Positions 40,001 to 52,275 of a DNA stretch of 64,000 nucleotides are shown here, piece by piece. The number at the start of each line of letters is the position of its first letter. Positions within the stretch are counted from its first letter, which is position 1. The notes beneath the pieces are model-generated. The model searched no databases and was not told where the DNA came from. It saw only the letters and a list, made by a program, of their open reading frames with translations. This stretch comes from Melanocharis versteri (taxonomy: Eukaryota; Chordata; Aves; Passeriformes; Melanocharitidae), in the NCBI GenBank assembly GCA_013397845.1, contig VZTG01007434.1, forward strand, positions 1,430,073 through 1,494,072, read 5' to 3'. The position numbers and the translations under genes were made by a program.

Positions 40001-41295
40001 GAATTTTTTGATACTTTTGTGTTTTGCGATAATTTGTAGGACACATAGGTTGTAAAACAACATTAAATTCTATGTCAGTGTGGCATTGTTAACATCTATA
40101 AACTGGCCTAGCAGAGAAGCTTAGAGCAGGGTTAGACATTTCTACAATCAACAATCTTTTCTGTGCTTTTGATTAAAATTTAATAAAAATGTTCAGTGAG
40201 GTGAAAACTTGTGGAGAGCAGGTGAGGAAAGATCAACATTTACTCAGCCCAAATCTAATCCAACCACTTTTCCCTCTTCTCATATTCCCCATTCACACAG
40301 AGGGGCAAGAGTGTCCCATCTATTCCTGAAACTTAACAGGCAGCATGACATAGTCTCTTACTCAGGAAAGAGGATTAAAAAAAAATAGTTTCTATTTGTA
40401 GGATCTGAGGTATCTAAAACTCTATCTGCATTCCCACAGCAGTCACAGCTCATCTTTTTAAGCCAGAGGTTTTTCTTTGACTGCAAGGATATAAAATTCC
40501 AGTGGGGTCTCAGTGAATCCTATTCAGAAATTCTCCACTGTAAAATATATGAAGGCAGAACTCAGTGATGACCAACTCAGAGCCAAAATAAACCAACAAA
40601 CTCAACATTGTGAAGTCCCAGTGTGACTGTGGAGTTCAGGCTATGCAAACTGTTTAGACCAGACAAACTCTGCAACAGTCTCAGGATACTCTTTACTGAT
40701 TAGGAAATGATGCTGGTGAAATTATCACATTAACGTTTTACAGGAATACAAAGGAAGAACAAGAAAAGAGAGAAAGAATAGGAAGCTTGAGGCAGATTTC
40801 TTCATTATGCTCCCTGAAAGCATTGCATCGTTCCCAGAACCAGTACTGTATCTTGATGGGCTGAAGTCTTTGTGACTGCATAAGCAATAAAGTAAAGTGA
40901 AAGTTAATTAACAAAGCATGTGGTTTAAGTACTGATTTTATATTGTAATTTTAGATTGTACGTATTAATATGGTGTAAACATGTTTGTTGATGCAGACTG
41001 CTAAACATATCTGGTTGGTAAGGCACAATAAAGCTTCCTTTCTTCCTCATGAGACATTGGAAAGGCCAGGGTTTCAGCAATGAAACACTGGCCTTCAAAA
41101 GCCTTCCATCATAAACACTCAAAGCAGTCCAAGATGGAAGGTCAGTCATCAATCACTGTTACGCTGTCCTTCCTGTGCAGCTCAAGCACCTTCGTAGCAC
41201 AAGCCATTTCACATGCATCCAAATTCATTCTGACACAGGGCTTGTGGGTTACATCATTGCAGAAACACATGGCCTTACTCTACATGTGCTGTGAT
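34096..41295. other. Long non-repetitive noncoding stretch
   Basis: About 7.2 kb without recognised transposons or genes. It has a short (CTGT/CTGC)n at 37119-37144 and an A run near 39198. Open frames reach 116 codons (36527-36877, -) with no family resemblance. Confidence 0.55.
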
Positions 41296-41536
41296 GAATC
41301 ACAGAATCATTAACGTTGCAAAAGACCCTTAAGGTCATGGAGTCCAACTGTTAACCCAGCACTGCCAAGCCCACCCCTAAACCACGTCCCTCAGTGGCTC
41401 ACCTACACGTCTTTTAAACACCTCTGGGAATGGTGACTCAACCACTTCCCCCGGCAGCCTGTGCCAATGCTTAACAACCCCTTTGGTGAAGAAATTTTTC
41501 CAAATATCCAATATAAATCTTCCCTAAATAGAGTGC
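41296..41536 (-). mobile_element. CR1 LINE, 3' fragment
   Basis: 'gaatcacagaatcattaacg' and 'cccttaaggtcatggagtcc', then 'cacgtccctcagtggctcac', 'aatggtgactcaaccacttc' and 'ggtgaagaaatttttcc', are the reverse complement of the 3' part of a CR1 subfamily common in many birds. It belongs to a different subfamily from the 32848 copy. Only the 3' roughly 240 bases remain, with no useful coding part. Confidence 0.93.
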
Positions 41537-44500
41537 ATTCTAGTAAAGGATGTATTTGTGACCAAAATTTATGTCATTCCTTCAGCTTTTTTTTTTTTTT
41601 TCATTAAGTTAGAAATTTAGATTTTGACACTTTTTAAGGAAAAAAAGGTTGGTTTTTTATTACTAATTTTCTGTAGGGTTAAAAGGAAACAGCAAGTAAT
41701 ACCTGTTGAACAAAGGTGTCTTAAAAAAATACGTTTGTCTTGTTCTACCATGGTGAAAGGAGATTTTCGTGTGTCTGTGCAGACTTTTCAATCTAGCAGT
41801 TGAAAATATATAACAGTTTAGACAAAATTTGTATAAATATTGGATTTTGGTGTAGCTAGCGTAAACACACAAAAATTAAACAGAAAACATAAAGCAGTGT
41901 GTGGAAAAAAGGGGAACTCAAAGATGACCAATCCCAAAACACAAATAAAATATGGTTAATTTTAAAAAGTGAAAATACACATAAATAACTAATTACCTTT
42001 TAGAGTATCAGTAACCTTTTAATGAGACCAATTTCTACCACAAAAATCTAGTGACTCTTGAAATTCAGTGTAACATACAAACCTCGAGTATGCTGAGTAC
42101 CTTCTTTATTTCATTTTTTCTTTCCTTTTCAGCTTAGTTAAATAATTAATTGTAGTATTAAATTATAACTGTGTGGAGTTAAATTTTAATATTTATATTA
42201 CAGGAAGGTGAGCTGGATTTTAGCTTGAAGATCTTTTTGGCATTCAGGTGAGTCTTTTTTAAAGGACAATTTGCCCCATACTAGAACTTGTCTGATAAAG
42301 AACAAGTGCACTGGTCCAAAATACTCTGAGCAGCTAAACCCCTCCAACTTTTCCAGTGAAGTAAGGAAGTGCTTTTATCACAATATGCATAATTTCTAAA
42401 TATTTGGCTGATCATTTTCAGCCGCCCATTGACATTTTTCTTAAGGAATTCCAGTCATACATTCAAAATGGTCTGTTGGTCTTGTCATCAACTCCTACTA
42501 AATCTTTCATGTTTTCTAATAGTTATGGAAACTGTCAAAATGGAAAGAGTAAATCATTCATGCACGGTTCTGCCATATTTACCTATACTAAGTGAAATAA
42601 ATTAAATACAAAATTACTTTAAAAAATCTGCGCAGAAGAACTAGTTAATTTTGATTTTAAATTCAAACACATGGCTTGGTAAAAAGACAAAAAAGGAAAG
42701 TTTTACTGTTATCATTTTTTTCTGCTGTACAAAGTAAAAAATAATCTGAAATAACTTTTTTTACAGTTTAAAAATAATATTATCCTGCAGAGCTAAGCTT
42801 TGTAGTCCATTATAAATTCTGATCTAAAAATAACTTAATGATTAAAAACATTATCTTACATATAAAAGAAAAAAGTTCTTTGTCGAAGAACTTCAGCCAC
42901 TTAGACTGCACATATATTAAATTAATATTCGAATATTTGTGTAAGAAAATTAAAATTAGGTGTACATAAATGCACTCTTTCAGAACCACACTTTCTATTA
43001 CCTTATCCATGCAAAAACATTTCAAGGGATCACATGAAATTCAGTTTCTCACACTACCCATATAACCAATGAGTGATGAAAGCTGACTCCTTTGTCTCAG
43101 TCACTTTTTCTTTTACCAATCTGATTCAGAAAGAATAGTGGACTATTTTGACTGTGATTAGTCTTCTTTTATTTTTGTTGTTTGTATTCATAATAGCTTG
43201 CTTCTCTTTCCAAAATTTGTCAAGTGGAGTGTGGTACATCTAAAAAGAAATTTAAAATTGCCTTAGTGTTTGAATATAAAACGGTCGTTTATCCTTATTG
43301 AATAAAACCAGGAACATTCCAGCCCCTGACTTCTGGGAGCGGTAGTAGAATTGGCATTTTCAGTATGAAATTTTTGTATTAGAATTACATCTAGTTGGAG
43401 TTTTAATTTTCTTTCCTTTTTGTTTCTCTTTCTTTCTTAAGCAAAATTGATATTGTGTGAGTCCTCATTGTGATCTTATGTGCATGATATGCTCTGATAC
43501 CTGAGACAGCTATTCTGAGGGTACAAAACCATGCTGAGAAACAGATTCTTCTTTCTCTTTTACTACTAGGTAGGGAGTTTTGCTACTTTTTTGAGAAATA
43601 ATTTCCTTCCTACCAAATGTTGATGTAGTAACAATTTATTTGTATTATTACAGAGTTCTTGGGTGCTAGTACTAAATCAGGACCCCATTGCCCTAGGAGC
43701 TGCACAAACATTGAACTTAAAATCAAAAAATCCCCAGAAAACAAGAGGGAAAACATTTTTTCCTTTTTTTCAGTAGCTTATGGAACAGTTAAATTACTGG
43801 TTTCAAGCTGTGCTCTTTTAAGTAAAGCGCAAAATATTCTTAGTAAAATGGAAGGTTCTGTGGTAATAGAATGAGGAGTGACTTTAAAAATATAAACCAC
43901 CATAAGCAAATGAATAGCATGGCTTTTATACAGATTGGGTTCATCTCTGAAAGTACATTTTCTCATCTTTTTAGACCAAACAATGGCATAAAATCCCTAC
44001 AGCAGATATATATAATGAAGTACAGAAAATGAATGATAAATAATATATTGTGTCTTGCATGTTCTCTTTTGGAGAGGATTTGCATTAAACAACATTCTTG
44101 ACTTGTCATTCAAAATTAAAACAAAACCTGCCTTCCCAATATAATATTTACAAAGAGAATGCTTCTTGCCTTTTCTTACACTGTGCACAGTAGAGTATTG
44201 CACACATATCTTTCTGGAATGAGGCAGGTAAAGTCATCCAGCTAGATCTATCATCTGCTGATTTTGTTGTTGTTATTTTCTATTGAAAATCTTCCATAAT
44301 TTGTGTCATTCTTTACCAACAAGTGATTGCTGGTACACTTTCATGTGCTGCACATGATCTGAAGAAATTAACAAAAAATAATAAATAAATATAGTTTGTA
44401 TCTTATTATCTGGCAGCCTCAGAGAGCCTACACCATCACTTAGCCATTGTTGACATTGAAAATTGAAATCAAAGCATTTGAAAAGTTAAGAACAGATAAA

Positions 44501-46249
44501 ATGCCTTTCAAAGTTCATATGTGAATTATTTCACTTATAGAAATATGAATAGCATTAATATTGGCCTTGTACATTTGAAAAGTCTTCACAGAAAGATTAA
44601 ATAATACCAAATTATTTGCATTTTGCTGAGCTGAAGAATAAGTAGTAAAAGAGACCACAAATCTGTCAGAGATCCAGGGTTAATTATGCAATTAGGACGA
44701 AACTCAAGCCATTCAGCACTGTCTCCAATCAATCTATGGTGAAGTGCATCTTGAAGAATATCTAAATTCTCAAGAGATATTCTTTTGCTTTCACTGTTGT
44801 CCAACATAGAACAAATAACTCTGCCTACATGATGTAGAATTTGACACAGAACGTGTAATCTGATTCTGAGCACAAGAGTAAGTTTTAGCCTCAAACCCAG
44901 GAGAAACTACCTCTTCAGAGGAACATAGTTAATGTTTTAATCTGTCTTTTCTATAGTTATCTAAGGTCACAGTGGATCTAGTGCTATGGTGCCACTTTCT
45001 CAATTTCATATTCATGCTATCAACTGATGGAGTTCTTTCTTCCCTGCTCCTACTTACCAGCTTTTCAGCAACAAATGAAAATTTTCCAAATGGTGTTTGA
45101 ATCAGATAACAAAGACTGTGATACACAAAAAAAAAAAAAGACTGCTTTATTTCTACCCTTAGATATCACCACTGTTTGATTAAGATCTGACCACTTAGAT
45201 GATCATAAACCTGAGCTGAGTAGCGGGCAAGTAACTGATCTGATATAGTCTTAATTGAGCTACTGGGGTACTGTAGGATGAAGCACAGCATTCCGGGTTC
45301 TGAATTGCTTTTATTGTTTTTTACTTTAGTGGTTAAAAGTGTAGGACTAATTTTGAAGATTTTTTTTTCCACTTAGAAGCTTTTTAACAGCAGTTTTGTG
45401 ATGTGAATCACAAAAGAGAAAGAACAACAAAGGTTACAGGTAATTATTTCTTTTTCAGTTGACTGGGTATTTGAGATGGTTTTACCTATTTCATTTTGCA
45501 GGGGTAAGATTAAAGACCAAGGTATAATTCAGTAATTGTTCAAAAATACTTTGCATTTCTGTTCGTTCCCTATAATGTTTTCAGGTGGTTGTCAATCGCA
45601 ATTTTGTGGACACTACCATAAAATGCTTTTACCAGTATTTATTTATACATGCAAAGTAGAAAGTTCAACTTAAGCAAGTATCTCAGAAAGCAAGAAAAAT
45701 CGTGTCTTTTATCCAACTTCATTTACATAAATGCGTGTTCTTTGTTCTCTAAATTGCTTAGGTACACCTAAACAGAGTCTAGCTTGGGATAATGTTGGAT
45801 ATATTCACCTGGATCCATGTGGCCTAATTTTGCTAATCTCAGTCAAACTAAGCATTACCCAGAAAAGAAACTCTGCAATAAATACTGAAAAACACAGCTC
45901 AACACAATAAAGACAGTAAAATCGCACCCTTATTTGTGCTTATATTTCAATGCCTACTAACCATGCATCTGTAGTAGAGCTATTTACATGGATTGCCTCT
46001 GTGACTGGTGGTTCGAAAGAAAGAGATTCACCAGTTCTAGGGCACAGTTCTTCTACAGCAGTCATCTAAAATAAGCCAAATGACTCATGGCCTCGAAGTG
46101 CCTCTCTTTACTGATTACAGAGAGAGTCCAGATAAGTAGCTGAGACGTGAAAGTCTGTACAGTAGCTGTCTACAGTTAACAGATACATCTCACTCATAGC
46201 GATTCTACACTCACATAGGTGCCTCCACACCACTCCTGGGAACTGATTA
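41537..46249. other. Non-repetitive noncoding stretch
   Basis: AT-rich unique DNA. A T15 run lies at 41587-41601 and an A run near 45128. Three successive - strand frames (45372 down to 44586, 65-102 codons each) are not related to any family I know. No transposon is recognised. Confidence 0.5.
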
Positions 46250-47480
46250 ATTTAGTTCAATTTCATAGTTGCATCAGTTCCAGTGAGTTTTAAAACAGAT
46301 CACCTAAAATGGTGTGATGCCTAGTTGTCAATATGGCAGATAAATTTCATTAAACTTCAGCCTAACCTAATGAGGAATCAGATTAGGATGAACTAATGAG
46401 TCTGATTCGTACTGAATTAATTAATTAATTAGTTCCTTAAAATACAGTTTTCAGTGTGTCTAGTTTTATTTAGCTATAGGAAAATTTTCAAGGTATTTTA
46501 ATGTGAATCTGAATCACTTTGATTCAGAGACTGAAAGAAATAGCAGGAAAGAAAAAGCAGCTGCTGAGAAGATAACGCATCAGACTTGTGCAAAAACAGC
46601 CTTACAGAGGTGAACAGAGCAAAAAAGTAGAGGGAAAAATACAATTTTTTTTTTTTAGCAAAGAAAAGGCACTTTTTTTTTTCACAAGGGAAAATTGCTC
46701 AGTTCACCTCTATTTGGGCATCTGAAACTTTAATGTGGATGTCTGTGCCTACGTGTAAGCAGGTCTAATGAGATGTTTGAAAGTCTAAATTGAAACGCTC
46801 TCACGATAGTGATTCAATTAAAGACTGAGGTTGAAAGCCTATACTTCCTAATTTCAGTTGGGGTTTGGACTCTGATTTTAAAGGGACCTTAGCATCATGC
46901 TAAGCCTCTGATTTGTGATACTACATTGTGCGTCAGATTGACTCACTCTGCACTTTTGGATCACATCAATGAGGATGTCAGATAATGCAAACAGATCTAT
47001 CGCCTTTGAAAATCATGGAGTCAGTTTGATTTACACCAGCTGGTAACCCAGCCAGGGATACCTGCAATGGCATTCCAAGTTCAGCTATTTAAATGAAGGT
47101 CAAGGATGTAACTTCCTTGTTACTCCTTGTAACTTCATTTTGCTTCTGCTGATCTTTTGCACACTAATTATTTCAACACTATCAGAAACCAGATACCTAT
47201 TCAAATTGGATCTCTGATTCACATCTTGAGATTTGCTTGCTAGCATGTTGATGCATTAATTAAAATGTGCTCAGTTTACATCTGGATGCACTCAACCACA
47301 CTGAAATAACTCATGGGAGGAAAATTCTTTTTGTAAATGAAGAGATGCTGGCTACACAGAAACTGTGGCAAGCTTCAGCCCATCACTCATATTGTTATTG
47401 ACCCTGGAGTGCATGTTTATGCAGAAAGCATAAAAGGAATTAATTGCACCTTCCTATATGTTGCTGAATGGCCTGGTAAC
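46250..47480. other. Repeat-free block rich in short inverted repeats and TAAT motifs, candidate regulatory DNA
   Basis: It contains an AATT tetramer array at 46415-46430 (overlapping TAAT homeodomain cores). It also has a perfect inverted repeat with 9-base arms TCTGAATCA (46508-46516) and TGATTCAGA (46520-46528), and one with 8-base arms CTTAGCAT (46888-46895) and ATGCTAAG (46897-46904). TCTGATTC occurs at 46401-46408, its reverse complement at 46375-46382, and 'gcattaattaa' near 47254. Apart from T runs at 46646-46658 and 46672-46682 there is no low-complexity or transposon sequence. Regulatory function is inferred from motif density only. Confidence 0.2.
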
Positions 47481-49797
47481 CTCGTAGTATCCTAATTTGT
47501 CTTTTTTATTTTTAATTTCATACACAGGAATGAGTGTTGCTGTCATCTAAAACAAAATAAAATTTCAACTTTAGTGATCCCAAGATTGCCACTGTATGAA
47601 TATTTCTACCATATCATCCGGAAAACATGTACTTTTCCCATACTTCAAGTGTCTGCTTTGTAGACCTGGAAATGCTATAGACTTCTTAAAAACCAAGCAC
47701 AAATTGAAATGGCAATAATCGAGCTTATAAAATCTCTCTTTAAGTGAACAGGAAATAAGAAAGGTGATGGCAATTATAACAGAAATTTTAAAAACCCACA
47801 CAATATAACTTGAACTCTGTTTTTGGAAAGCTCTCAAGAATTTCCAACAGTTTTTACTCATATTTCCTTCTGAGGCTATTGTTTATAGCTTGCTTTCTGC
47901 TCCCCTCCTTTTCTCATGTATTATTACTCCATATTTATCACTTTCTATAATTCTGCCCAAAGAAGTTTAGAGAGCACTGTATTGCAGATAATACAATCTG
48001 AAAATGGACATTTTTTTTTAGCATTTTGAAACAAGTAACATCAAATTTCTAAGAAGGCGGAATTAAACTGGAAAGATATATTTTTCATTTTCTTAACCTA
48101 ATTTCTTTTCCAGGGGAATGTTGAAGACGTTTATTTCTAGCACACTGCTAATGAGGAAGAAAAATATCAGATTGTTTTTTTAGATTCAGATTTTTTAATG
48201 AGTCCTTTTATTCCCAAGCACCATGATTTAAACTTGTTGAGCAATAGCAACTTGATTTAAAAAAAAAATTACCAATATATCTAAACTGCAGCTTAGCATA
48301 AAGGTATGCAAGTTCCCACTCAACAGGGTAAATAGGGAAGATGACAGTGTTATGTTACTTTTCAGAGTAAGGCCTGATATCTGCAAATAGGCCTGTGCAT
48401 AAATCAATAGGCACATGGAATTCTATTGGATTGAACTTAATTGCAGTATTCTCAACTTTCAGATTTTTAACATTTGAAACCCATGTATATTACCTTGTGT
48501 TCATATGCATGTATGTGAGTTTCATTCATGTTTCTTTTTCTTGTCATCTGTGCCTTCCAAACAATTCTACTAGAAGATATAGACTAGCTATGAGCTGAAA
48601 GAAGGCATCCTGGCAGTAGCAGGGTTCAGAGAGTAAACTTAATAATTTCATTTTCTAACACCCCATAGGAAATCTTTTTACCAGTAGTAATTAAGAAGTG
48701 ATGATTAATACTACAAGTAATAATTTTAAATCCACCCCGTCACTTCTCTATCGTTACTTTTTTCTGCTTCTCCAGTGAAAAGAGATCCTCTCTTTTTTTA
48801 TTTCCTCCACAGCCTTAAATATCATTTAGAACTCAAAGTATATGGGAAAAAATGGGAATTAAGTTACTGAAATTTATTCTCTAGTTGGCAGCATTTAAGT
48901 GAGGGAGAAAACCCAGAGCTATGTCATACCTAACTCCTTTAATATTGCATACTCATAACATTTTATATGGACAGCCAGATTTGACTATCCATTTACCCAT
49001 GTGGGGTTGGCACTTGACTTCACGTTATAGTGGAAAAGGCTCATTCAGGAGAAAAAGGGAAATTTTCTTGGCCAGTTGAGGGAAACCGCAGATAGACTTC
49101 TGTGAATCTTGAACAGTAGTGCTTTCTTCATAGGAACAAATTATCGTAGAGCAAAATATATTACAATTTATGATCTAAGGTGGTGCTTTGGACAAATTGC
49201 ACCAGAAACGTTTGTCATCATTCTATAGCAGCAAGGTTACTTACAGGTGTAGTGAGTTGGAAAAATCACAGAAATTCTTCAGATTATTTGAATCGTACTG
49301 TCATGATATATTTTGCTATGTCTCAATCAGCTGATTGTCCCTCTTGTGCCTGAACCTACTATAAGAACAAATAATAAATGAGGGTAGCAAAATAAGAAGA
49401 AATAGAAATCAAGAGAAAGTTCTCACCTTAGATTAAAGCTTTACTAAAGCAGTCGACCAGTGGTTTAAGTGGTAAATAAAATAACTAAAGTGTTCCCTAA
49501 TAAATAAAACCTGAATTTATACATATAGATATATGTAGAAATATGTATGCATTTTAAGTTCATTATTAGGAAATTGGTAGCAATCTCATGCTGAAATTAA
49601 GACTTGTATTTAGTTATGGCACAAAATTATATACTGTTTGATATCCAGTTTATTTTTCTTTTATGGACCCAAATACACATCTCCCACCATTTTTGGCCTA
49701 ATGATAACATGAGATGTTTCTCCTGGCATCTTGCTATTTACTCCTTCATGGCAGAAAAAATTAAAGAGGTATTAAAAAATACATATATCAAAGGCCA
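47481..49797. other. Non-repetitive noncoding stretch
   Basis: Unique AT-rich DNA. Near 47500-47528 a pyrimidine-rich run ends in 'cacag', like a splice acceptor, but the following frame closes after a few codons, so I do not call an exon. Nothing else is recognised. Confidence 0.5.
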
Positions 49798-49843
49798 TGT
49801 ATGATGATGATGATTATTATTATGGATAACAATAATAATAATA
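49798..49843. repeat. (ATG)n/(ATT)n trinucleotide microsatellite
   Basis: A run of ATG units passes into ATT units, then AAT units after a short break. Imperfect, about 45 bases. Confidence 0.85.
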
Positions 49844-49972
49844 CTGCCCCGAAAACCACACAAATCTTAATGAAACAACTCTCATTGTGTTAGGCTGTGA
49901 AAAAAAGAATAATTTTGTCCTCCAGATTTGTTCTAGTTTTTTTCTTAATCCACGACAATTTTAATATAATTT

Positions 49973-50028
49973 CTGGATACATTACGGTCCATTAACATTC
50001 CTGGATACGTCACTGTTCATTAACAGGA
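49973..50028. repeat. Diverged tandem duplication, 28-base unit, two copies
   Basis: Copy one (from 49973) and copy two (from 50001) both start CTGGATAC and both contain CATTAACA, with about 75-80% identity by eye. Likely a local replication-slippage duplication. Confidence 0.75.
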
Positions 50029-50135
50029 AGAAAAAAACATTTTAAATTTTAGGAAGAATATTGCTAAGCTACTGATGTCTTCTGATCATGCTTTTGAAAA
50101 TGCTTCAAATTTTTTTAACCAGTGACTAGACTGTA

Positions 50136-50170
50136 GAATATCTGTATCAGAATATCTGTATCAGAATATC
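50136..50170. repeat. Tandem repeat, 14-base unit, 2.5 copies
   Basis: Unit GAATATCTGTATCA occurs twice perfectly (50136-50149, 50150-50163), followed by the first seven bases of a third copy. The perfect identity indicates a recent slippage event. Confidence 0.9.
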
Positions 50171-51199
50171 AAACTGATAATATGCCAATTTCTAGGATAT
50201 GCGCCACAGGAAAAGCAATGACAAACCAAGAATTTGCATCTGTAGTCACCTGACTTTTGTACAGGAATCATATGTTGGACATGTGAGGAGATCTAGGTCT
50301 TCAACACCATTTTTATTGGTCTCCATAGATTTATCCCATTAATGAGGAACATGTGAGTAGTTGGACTTTGGGACTAATGAATCAGCTGCCTAATGGTGCT
50401 GAAGACATTACTGTTGATTTTTAGTTTCCATTTTGGAGAAAAAAGAAAGTCTATCAGTTGTTTCTGACAGAATAGTCATGCTATGAAACACCGGCTATCC
50501 ATTTTTCTCTGAGAAAGCGAGACAGAGTAACTACGTACAGCAGGAATCTCAATTTAAATGCATACTATGTGAGAAAGCCTAAACATAGATGGGCTCTTCA
50601 ACTCCCACTTGTGAGGTTATCTGACTGCCAACAGCACATATTAAATGTCATGTGCATGTGGTGTGACTGCGATATGAAGAGTGTTAATCCTGATTTCAAA
50701 TAACCCTCTGATAAAAGCCTGCTGATTGCTCCTACTTCCACCATACCCACTACAACTTACCTGCGGATTTCTTGCTTGTGTTTTCTAGAAATTATGTGTA
50801 ATAGATCACATTTTCCCTTTAGATTTTCTCTAAATTATTCGATTGATTAATACAATAATAAGGGTTCCAGTAAGCAGGAACAACTTTTCTGAGAAGGAAT
50901 ACTCATTTCACCCCTGGTCCTTGAAACTTCTTCCAATTAGTACTTCAATAAGAAATGAGTACTTTTGCCATTTCTTTAGCACTTTGTTGTATAAAAAAAT
51001 CCTTTGATTGGCCAGAAAATATAAGCCTTATTTGGCTACTGTTGAAGGAGTTTTTACTGATGCCTTTAATATGAAGCAATTTAGGCTCTGAGATCTGAGT
51101 TATCAGCTCATCTGCCTGTTTTCTACCTAAGGATAATTTTAATCTTTCTTTGTTCTACTCACGTCACCAGTGTTGCTGACTCAGCAGTTCCAGTTGCCA
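50171..51199. other. Non-repetitive noncoding stretch
   Basis: Unique DNA up to the CR1/LTR composite. Nothing recognised. Confidence 0.5.
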
Positions 51200-51552
51200 A
51201 AGTCCTGGTCCTGCTGGCCGCACTGTTTCTGATACAGGCCAGGATGCCATTGGCCTCCTTGGCCACCTGGGCACAGCTGGCTCGTGTTCAGCTGGCTGTC
51301 AACCAGCACCCCCAGGTCCTTTTCTGATAAACCTTTTTCCAGCCACTCTGTCCCCAGCCTGTAGAGATGCACAGGGCTGTAGTGACCCAAGGGCAGGACT
51401 TGGCAGTTAATATTATTGAACTTCACACAATTGGCCTTGGCCCATGGATACTGCCGGTCCAGATTCCTCTGTAGAGTCTTCCAAACCTCAAGCTGGTCAG
51501 CTCTCCTGCCCAACTCGATGTCATTTGCAAAGTGACTGAGGGTACACTCGAT
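51200..51552 (-). pseudogene. CR1 LINE ORF2 fragment (reverse transcriptase, thumb-side)
   Basis: On the - strand the frame 51582-51181 reads the region around the polymerase active site and beyond: 'ECTLSHFANDIELG' (intact CR1 has ...SKFADDTKLG), 'LQRNLDRQYPWAKANCVKFN' and 'WLEKGLSEKDLGVLVDSQLN'. The catalytic F/YxDD box is changed to FAND (residues 18-21 of that frame), which would abolish activity. After 'NTSQL' the reading shifts frame; the expected 'QVAKEANGILACIRNS' continues in another frame, so there is an indel near 51280. The 3' end (about 400 bases plus UTR) is missing at the left. The right end stops abruptly where the LTR begins. Confidence 0.92.
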
Positions 51553-52275
51553 ATTCCCCTGGAAAAGACCGTGGTGAAGCATGTTGCCACCCTGCTACCT
51601 ATGGCAACAACCACACCAGAGCAGTTGTTGGCACTACAGTCTGCGGAGGGTCCCACACCAGAGAAGTCAATCAGCCCTGGAGAAAGCTGCAGCTCATGGC
51701 GGGCTTTTGCAGGAGAAGTCTCCTAGAAGGAACCATGGGCCATGAAAGGGAGCCCATGCAGGGCCAGTCTTTGACTAAAGGGCTATACTCCACAGAAAGA
51801 ATCCTCAGTGGAGCAATTCTTGAAGAACTGCAGCCTGTGGGAAGAGCCCACGATAAGGAAGTCTGTGAAAGCCTGTATCCCATGGGAGAGACCCCACACT
51901 GGTTCAGGGGAGCAGCGAGAGAAGGAGCAGTAAAGACTGACCACAGCCCCCATTCTGCATATACTCTGCACTTCTCGGGGCAGGAAAGGAGGGAAGCTGG
52001 AGAGCTAGGAAGTAAGATGTGTCTGAGCAGAGAGGGAATGGAGTGAAGATGGTTTCAGCTTTGTGCCTATTTCTCACTATCCTGCTCCACTATTAATTTG
52101 CAATAAGCAAAGTTATTCTTCTCCAAGTTGAGTCTGTTTTCCTGTGATAATTCATGAATGATCTACCTGTCCTTAACATGTGAGTTTTTCACCATACTTC
52201 CTCCTCCAGTCCTGCTAAGGGTTTGAGAAAATCGCTTGATGTGAACCTGCCAGCCAATCAAGGTCAACCCGCCAC
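51553..52275 (+). mobile_element. ERVL-type LTR lacking its 5' part
   Basis: The 3' end 'aggtcaacccgccaca' closing on CA, 'gccagccaatc' just before it, 'gagtctgttttcctgtga' at the start of U5 (52124-52141), and a degenerate poly(A) signal region (aataagc, 52102-52108) match the 3' half of a common avian ERVL-class LTR. Upstream repeats of the type 'gaagaactgcagcctgtggg' and 'catgggagagaccccacact' also belong to that family. The first part (TGTATTGGG... as seen at 13180) is absent. No gag, pol or env follows, so it is a truncated solo LTR. The 116-codon + frame at 51696-52046 is part of the LTR, not a gene. The family was recognised from memory. Confidence 0.8.

Noticed and set aside
44586..45372. 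Three successive - strand frames of 65-102 codons, considered as a broken gene
   Set aside because: They do not join into a recognisable protein or LINE, and no splice signals link them convincingly.
47490..47560. Pyrimidine tract plus CACAG, considered as a 3' splice site with a terminal exon
   Set aside because: The downstream frame closes within a few codons and nothing upstream supports a partner exon.
51696..52046. 116-codon + frame and several overlapping - frames
   Set aside because: They lie wholly within the LTR; the LTR is noncoding and the frames conflict on both strands.
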